Of a stretch of DNA of 24,989 bases, positions 19,643 to 24,989 are shown piece by piece (position 1 is the stretch's first letter; each line of letters begins with the position of its first letter). Position numbers and translations under genes: made by a program. The DNA is taken from contig CDMY01000495.1 of NCBI GenBank assembly GCA_001179505.1, forward strand, positions 40,268 through 65,256. Direction: 5' to 3'. This DNA is from Vitrella brassicaformis (taxonomy: Eukaryota; Sar; Vitrellaceae). Below the pieces are notes generated by a model. It saw only the letters and a program-made list of their open reading frames with translations, was not told the origin of the DNA and searched no databases.

Positions 19643-20138
19643 TGTGCCTAGCAGCTGGGACGATGGCTGTGTGTACAATAGTCCTCCTTTTTGGGGCTGG
19701 AGTGAGTGAGTGCATGTATCTATCTATTGAATAGAGTCTGTGTGAGTGGGAGGGCAGGGCACCACGTGCAGTGCAGCCTCCGAGCTCTGTCTGTCCGCTA
19801 GCTACTAGGGTGGCCGGCCGCGGAATTCCTGCCGGCAGGATTTTGGAGCACAGATGGACGGACGAGTGAACACTGACGTGCGATCACCATGAGGGCGAGA
19901 AAGTGTACAGCTAGATCATAGATAGATGGATGGATGGATAGCCAGTGATAGCCATGCGGGCGATGCGATGATGAACCTCTGATGTGCCTCTGGTGTGTGT
20001 GCATAGACAGACAGACTCATATACATAATACGCCTTTACAGGTGTCTTAACCAGTCACTCATCCCCCACAGACATCGATCCATCCATCCATTGCGATAGA
20101 GCTGCCTTACACACAACAGAGACGTCGGATGAATCACG
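19643..20138. other. Convergent spacer of 496 bp between the GNAT and CNNM genes
   Basis: No gene seen. It contains a perfect 14-bp palindrome TCCTGCCGGCAGGA at 19827-19840 just after a GGCCGGCCGCGG stretch, GATG repeats near 19921-19940 and GACA repeats near 20006-20017. Confidence 0.6.
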
Positions 20139-22131
20139 TCATGTCTGCATCAGCAGCATCTGGGGGGCCGGCTGCCTTTCTCTCTGTCTCTCCTTCGCCA
20201 TGCCCACATAGTGCCTCTCAGCCTCGTCCCTCCTCGGCACCACACGCACCTCGTTGATCCGCCTCCCATCGCTCGCCGTCACGTGGAAGTCATACGGCAC
20301 CTTGCCCAGCAGGATGTGGTCGCCCACAGAGGGAATCCGCCCGGCCTCGTTGCACAGAAAACCGCTCAGTGTTTGGAAGCTTCTGAAGTCTTCCTCAGTG
20401 ATGATGGCTCCCAGCTGCTGCCCCAGGACGTTGCACACGTCTTCAAGTTCGGCGTTGCCCTTTATGGAATAGCAGTCTGTGCTCTCGTCATAGTAGATGA
20501 GGGCGCTCTTGGCTCTGCGGGACTGGGAGGGCTCGGAGGCGCCCTTGAATTCGCTGGACGAGGAGGCGTAGAGCTGATCGTCTTCGCTTTTCATGATCTC
20601 TTCTAATATGTCTTCCATCGTCACTGACCGATATGCACACAATAGAGACATGGCAGACCCACTCGCAAATGCCATGGTGCGTGTGGGTCTCTCCTTACCA
20701 ATGCCAGCAGTACCGCCGTATTCATCAGCCACAAGAACCATGCGCAGATTGCGTTTTCGGATCTCCTGCACACACACACACACACATGGACGGAGAGTGA
20801 CCAGCCGTAGCATTGGCCCCCCTCCCTCTTTGTTCATCTGGGCGTACCTGAAAGACGGCGAACACGCTCATGGTCTCGGGCACCACGTACGCCACCCCCA
20901 TCAGCTGTTCCACGCTTGTGTTGTCGAAACTCGCCTGCGATGGCGTCCACCTCTCCCCGCCCTCAGTGCCGTGGGGATAGTCGATGTTGATCAGGTCCTT
21001 GACACTCAACACGCCCACGATGCGATCGATCTCACCGTCAATCACCGGCAGCCGGTGGTGTCGGGTCTCCTGACAAACCTTCAGGAACTCAGAAACAGTG
21101 GCCGTCTTGTCGATGGCCACAATGTCCACTCGGGGACACATGACCTCCTTGATTGCCCGGCTCTGCAGCAGCTCCGCTGTGGCAAATGCACTGCCGGACG
21201 CGCCGTCCCCCTGCGCGTCCACCTCCTTTACTACTCGCTGCTGTAATGGGGGCAGGGGGAACCGAAGCCCACCAAACCGCGACACAGGCAATCCCAGCAC
21301 CAGGAGCATCTCACGACACCGGCCGGTAGCCCACCGCCATCCCGTCCGCAGAGGGCAGAGCACCCCGTTGATAGCATTGACAGGAGGGAGGACACGGCGG
21401 CACACCCACTCTGGCAAAGCGGCGCCCACCGAGCGAGGCACGAACTCCCCCAAGACGAAGGTGAGAAAGGCCAGCACGGTGATGGCCGAGAGAATCGGCG
21501 GCTGCCCCAGCGCCTTGCCACTGCGGAAGAGCTTGGCAAGATGATGGAGCGGGGCGAGATGGGCTGCCATAACTCGGGACACAGCCACCAACACGAAGAC
21601 CACAGCTGCGGCTGAGCTGACGAGCGATTGCAGAGCATAGAGGGTCGCCAGGATGCCGCTGTCGGACGGCTTTTGCAGCGGCACAAACACTGACAGCCTC
21701 CCCTCCTTGTCAACGATCTCGTCGATCTCCGAGGCATCCAGCGATGCAATGGCCGTCTCGGCTGCGTTGAGCAGCACCTGTATGCCGAACAGAGCCACCC
21801 ACAGGACACACAGCTGGTTGCCGATCACAAAGTGGCCCGCTCCCATGGCCATCTCCATCAGTCGTCGAAGCACACCAATGGCTGAAGTGACGGGAGTGGG
21901 AGCAGTCGGAACGGGAGCAGCTGCCAAGAGGCGCCCATGCGCGGCAGTGGGGGTTCGCACAGTTGAGAGCGAATAGCAGCGCCGGGACAGAGATGGCGGC
22001 GTGGCCTTGCGCGGCCGACTGGTCCATGATGGGCTGAAAGTGAAGCCGCAGCATTCATTGCTGAGCATCGATGGACCCGTCTGAGTGCCGAGCAGCTGAG
22101 AAAAAGTCATCAAAGCACCGATATTCCTCAT
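20139..22131 (-). CDS. CNNM/CorC-family membrane protein (DUF21, CBS pair, CorC_HlyC)
   Basis: Three exons on the minus strand: 22131-20848, 20765-20699, 20623-20139; 611 aa, phases closed. Residues about 100-265 are a DUF21 membrane domain with three to four helices and the signatures Leu-Asn-Ala-Ala-Glu-Thr-Ala (121-127) and Leu-Gly-Glu-Phe-Val-Pro-Arg-Ser (227-234). CBS 1 is about 326-385 (Met-Cys-Pro-Arg-Val-Asp ... Gly-Val-Leu-Ser-Val-Lys-Asp-Leu). CBS 2 is about 413-462 and ends in Asp-Glu-Tyr-Gly-Gly-Thr-Ala-Gly-Ile-Val-Thr-Met-Glu-Asp. A CorC_HlyC domain (about 490-600) follows. Family members take part in Mg2+ or other divalent-ion efflux and bind ATP at the CBS pair. The first ~95 residues are Ser/Thr/Pro/Arg-rich and look like an organelle leader, as in plant chloroplast homologs, but the target is unproven. 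The gene is divergent from the MFS gene. Confidence 0.88.
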
Positions 22132-22346
22132 TCCTCACACAGATCCAGCCATCACTCAAGCGGCACCAGCGGCAGAGATCCGAATCATTCTTCCGCCACG
22201 GTACTCATCATGTTTAGGCGCGGCGATGGCCAGGAGTGTGTACGCATACCAAGCGCTGCCATGTTTTTGGGCGCAGGGAGGGCGCGAGCTTGGACTGAAG
22301 GGAAGCGATCGGAAGAGGCAGAGAAGAAACGGCGAAAGAGAGAGGA
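22132..22346. promoter_or_regulatory. Head-to-head gap of 215 bp between the CNNM and MFS genes
   Basis: Contains AGCTCGCG on the minus strand at 22290-22283, one base from the motif in the other gaps, and a purine-rich stretch just before the MFS start. The two transporter-like genes may share control; this is inferred. Confidence 0.4.
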
Positions 22347-22976
22347 ATGAGCGGCATGCGAGGAACCGACAACTGGAAACGGGGATGGACTGTGGTTGTG
22401 GCTTCCTGGATGGTCCACTTCAGCAACTTCGTAAGCGGATGCACGCGAAGGGCACCAAGAGAGAGATGTGTCACTTGTCTTGCTCTTCCTTCCTCTGTGT
22501 GTGATGAAAACAGGGAACCCTCTACACATTCGTAAGGAAAGCACGCCTGAAAGGAAGATCTTGCAGACCTTACTGTGTGCTGATGGATGGCTGCATGCAG
22601 GGAGTGTTCTTTCCCTACCTCTTGGACGCCTTCGGGGAGACCAAGGCCCTCGCCGCACTGGTCGGCTCCGTGTCGGCCTCTGCCTTCTTTTTCTTGGGAT
22701 TCATCAACGGCGCCTTAGTGATGAAATATGGGCACAGAAGGTGCGCCATGTGGATCTGGTTCACTCATGCGATATTTCTTGTTTCTATTCTCTATCTGTC
22801 CATCCGTCACATCACCCACCAGTATGGCTCAAGTGGGTGCGGTGATTGTACTGGGCGGTCTGGTGGCGAGTTCCTTCGTCACTGATTTATGGCAGCTGTT
22901 TCTCACATATGGCGTCGTCAGCGGGTTCGGCTTCGGCCTCAGCTACAGTGCGTTTCTTGCGTGCAGACAGACAGAT

Positions 22977-23007
<31 letters not shown>

Positions 23008-23024
23008 TGCGTGCAATGTCTGCG

Positions 23025-23060
<36 letters not shown>

Positions 23061-24303
23061 TGTCCGCGATAACCATAATCGCCCTGCACTTCGACAGAGA
23101 CCGAGCCACCGCCACTGGTACGCAAAACATGGCCCACTCCCCACTGGCTCCATGTGTGATCGTTTCTTCCGTTTTGCAGGTCTGGCTGTGTCGGGCAGCG
23201 GCATCGGGACAGTTTCCTTAGCGCCCACCTTCGACGCGCTCCTTTCCGCTTTGGGTTGGCGCAATACATTTCGTGTCCAGGCAGCCCTCTGTACGGCCTT
23301 GATCTTATTGGCATCAATCTTCTTCTTCAAGAGGCCGCAGGAGACCGACCGACAGGCACCCCATCAGCAGCAGCAGCACGCAGAAGCCAAGGTCGCCACG
23401 TCTCTTCCAGCGAGTGCTGAGCAGAAGCAAGAACACCTGGTTCCAAGCTCAGCAGCTGATGACGGCAGGCAGGAAGTCTCGGCGGCGTCTGCTTCGCCTG
23501 CGCGGTCTGGTTCAGTGGGGGGAAAGCAGCCCGTGTCGGTTTATCAGGCGGTGCTATCGGCCTTCGACTGGTCTTTGTTCCGGGACAGCCGATTCCTGAT
23601 GATCTGGACCGGACAATTCTGCGGCTCATTCGCCTACCTCGGTGCCATCTCGCACTGGCCCACATGGTCAGTCAGCACTGTTTGGAGAACGCCGTACTCA
23701 GTGCCGCACGTCCGCATGTGTGTCTGTGTGTTGTCGTGATTGATGGATGCATTCAGGGGCATAGAGAACGGATTATCGTCTGACCGAGCCGCTCTCACCG
23801 TCACCGCCTTCGGTGCGTCATCCACCGTCGGCCGAGTCATCGTAGGCAAGCTCGCCGATACCTTCGGCCGCATCGGCACCTTCTGGGTCGGCACTCTTGT
23901 GATGGCGCTCGACATCGCCTTCCTCACCATCGCCCGCCGCCTGTGGCAGCTTATTCTCTTCGCCTGCCTGTTCGGCGTCTCTTCAGGTGCTTTCATCTCG
24001 CTGACACCTGTTGTGGTGGCTCAGCTGTTCGGCACTCATCGGTTGCCAGGGGCCCTGGGCTTCCTGTATATGGGTATCGGTATCGCCGGCTGTGGTGGCG
24101 CACCGTTTGCTGGCTGGGTGGCCGATCGCGCCAACTACCCTGTTGCATTTATTTGTGTCGCCCTCGTGATGGCCGCGGGGTGCTCGTGCATCGGTGCCTT
24201 GTGGGTGCGGACGGCGTGCATCGGGCAGCATCGGCTGTTTCGCAACCAGACCAGCACAGCCACACTGGAAGAGCCGAGCCGGGGAGGCGCTGCTGCTGTG
24301 TGA
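22347..24303 (+). CDS. Major facilitator superfamily transporter, monocarboxylate-transporter-like
   Basis: Seven exons: 22347-22430, 22514-22531, 22601-22740, 22823-22947, 23061-23117, 23180-23666, 23757-24303; 485 aa, phases closed. About twelve membrane helices in two groups of six are separated by a hydrophilic Gln/Ala/Ser-rich loop (about 190-255). SLC16-like features are Gly-Trp-Thr-Val-Val-Val-Ala-Ser at helix 1, Phe-Gly-Val-Phe-Phe-Pro-Tyr-Leu, and Phe-Asp-Arg-Asp-Arg-Ala-Thr-Ala-Thr-Gly-Leu-Ala-Val-Ser-Gly-Ser-Gly before helix 5. The C-terminal half has Gly-Lys-Leu-Ala-Asp-Thr-Phe-Gly-Arg between helices 8 and 9. It probably moves a small carboxylate or related solute with protons across a membrane; substrate and membrane are unknown. 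Exon 2 is only 18 nt (Gly-Thr-Leu-Tyr-Thr-Phe), but its six residues complete helix 1. Intron 4 carries GACA and TG repeats. Confidence 0.87.
22964..23007 (+). repeat. (GACA)n in MFS intron 4
   Basis: GACA tetranucleotide run with a few interruptions within the intron 22948-23060. Confidence 0.9.
23029..23058 (+). repeat. (TG)n abutting the 3' splice site of MFS intron 4
   Basis: The TG tract runs directly into the TAG acceptor at 23058-23060, leaving no normal pyrimidine tract. Confidence 0.9.
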
Positions 24304-24938
24304 AGAGTGATGGGGGAGTGGAAGGGGAGTATTGGCATTTGCAAATTTGAAGCCGTGGTCATCCCACGTACACAATGTCATCCTTTTCCGCCTGCTGTTG
24401 CAGTAATGTGTATACGTCGTCTGTGCTGCATGGTATGCTTGACTTTTTTCGTCTCGACATCCTATGTATATCAGCACTGCGCTCTTTGTCAGCCAGAGGT
24501 ACATGACAGTTTTCGTCCACACTCACTTTATTACCAATCGCTCCAATACCGTCGCTCATTACAACATTCCTGAGAGCATTCGTCCATCACACCGCGAAAG
24601 AGACGCGAACCGCGAGAAGTAAAAGATCGATCTCATCACTCTCACCAACTGAAGAACCGGACAAACGGACCTGACAAACAGGAGAAACAAAAAGACATGA
24701 TACATACATCCTGAGGTGTTCTACTTCTTGACAAGTAAGTCTTGTGACTGGAGTTTGAGGAAAGACAGACGGATTGCAAACATTCCATTCAGGCATGCCA
24801 CTTAGTGGAGAGCCTGTATCTGCCTCTGTGTACCTCACTGTGGCAGTCTCTTCTGCCAAAACGAATTCGTTTCTTGGGATGGTTCCACCTGCATGCAGAC
24901 CGCATGCGCCGCGGGGGCGGCCCCCAGTCCCCAACAAA
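24304..24938. other. Intergenic region downstream of the MFS gene, no gene recognised
   Basis: Contains the MFS 3' UTR and less repetitive sequence than the other spacers. The long minus-strand frame here (about 24952-24587) lacks an ATG at its start and resembles no family. The last part would be the 5' region of the possible gene at 24939. Confidence 0.5.
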
Positions 24939-24989
24939 ATGCTGACCTTCAAGCAGCTTCTTTCCCGTGCCCAGAGCGCGAAAAGGCCT
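24939..24989 (+). CDS. Possible start of a further gene (17 codons, cut by window edge)
   Basis: ATG in a good context (AAAATG) opens a frame that runs to the last base. It encodes Met-Leu-Thr-Phe-Lys-Gln-Leu-Leu-Ser-Arg-Ala-Gln-Ser-Ala-Lys-Arg-Pro, a basic amphipathic N-terminus that could be a mitochondrial presequence. Too short to identify. If real, it breaks the strand alternation seen in the rest of the window. Confidence 0.3.
   Translation, partial: MLTFKQLLSRAQSAKRP

Noticed and set aside
24587-24952. Minus-strand frame of about 120 codons near the right edge
   Set aside because: It begins at TTG rather than ATG, shows no family resemblance and no splice-supported extension.

Overview
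The window is nuclear DNA of a eukaryote. Every recognisable gene is split by short introns (47-202 nt) with GT-AG borders, plus one probable GC-AG intron. Coding DNA is GC-rich. Introns and spacers are full of simple repeats such as (TG)n, (CA)n, (GACA)n and (GGAT)n. One gene starts with a signal peptide that would be cut just before a Phe (Ala-Leu-Ala/Phe), as in proteins sent to red-derived complex plastids. A photosynthetic alveolate of the chromerid kind (Vitrella-like) fits best. That assignment is inference and was not checked by a search.

I reconstructed exons by hand from splice sites, reading phase and protein-family conservation. Except where stated, exon phases close exactly. Ten genes alternate strand without exception: (1) 5' exon of a secreted protein, -, 24-248, cut by the window edge; (2) zf-PARP + PADR1 nuclear protein, +, 607-2158; (3) membrane-anchored RBR E3 ubiquitin ligase, -, 4211-5700; (4) Arg/Pro-rich coiled-coil protein, +, 5888-8457; (5) Y-family DNA polymerase iota, -, 8976-11256; (6) lineage-specific family protein copy A, +, 11358-14215; (7) copy B of the same family, -, 15620-18486; (8) GNAT acetyltransferase with plastid-type leader, +, 18597-19642; (9) CNNM/CorC membrane protein with DUF21, CBS pair and CorC domain, -, 20139-22131; (10) monocarboxylate-transporter-like MFS protein, +, 22347-24303. 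A possible eleventh gene starts at 24939 and runs off the end.

The genes form five head-to-head pairs (1/2, 3/4, 5/6, 7/8, 9/10) separated by 101-358 bp, which probably hold two-way promoters. The tail-to-tail spacers are longer (0.5-2 kb) and repeat-rich. The 2 kb spacer at 2159-4210 contains two large imperfect fold-backs. A version of an AGCTCGCA motif lies in each of the five head-to-head gaps.

The most unusual locus is 11358-18486. Two nine-exon paralogs face each other as an inverted duplication around a 1.4 kb spacer. Exon lengths, phases and even intron sequences correspond, and one block of 104 bp is identical. Each copy carries one apparent lesion: an in-frame TGA in copy A and a frame slip at the exon 5 acceptor in copy B. 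The family is not one I can name; its middle exon has an F-box-like start and leucine-rich segments.
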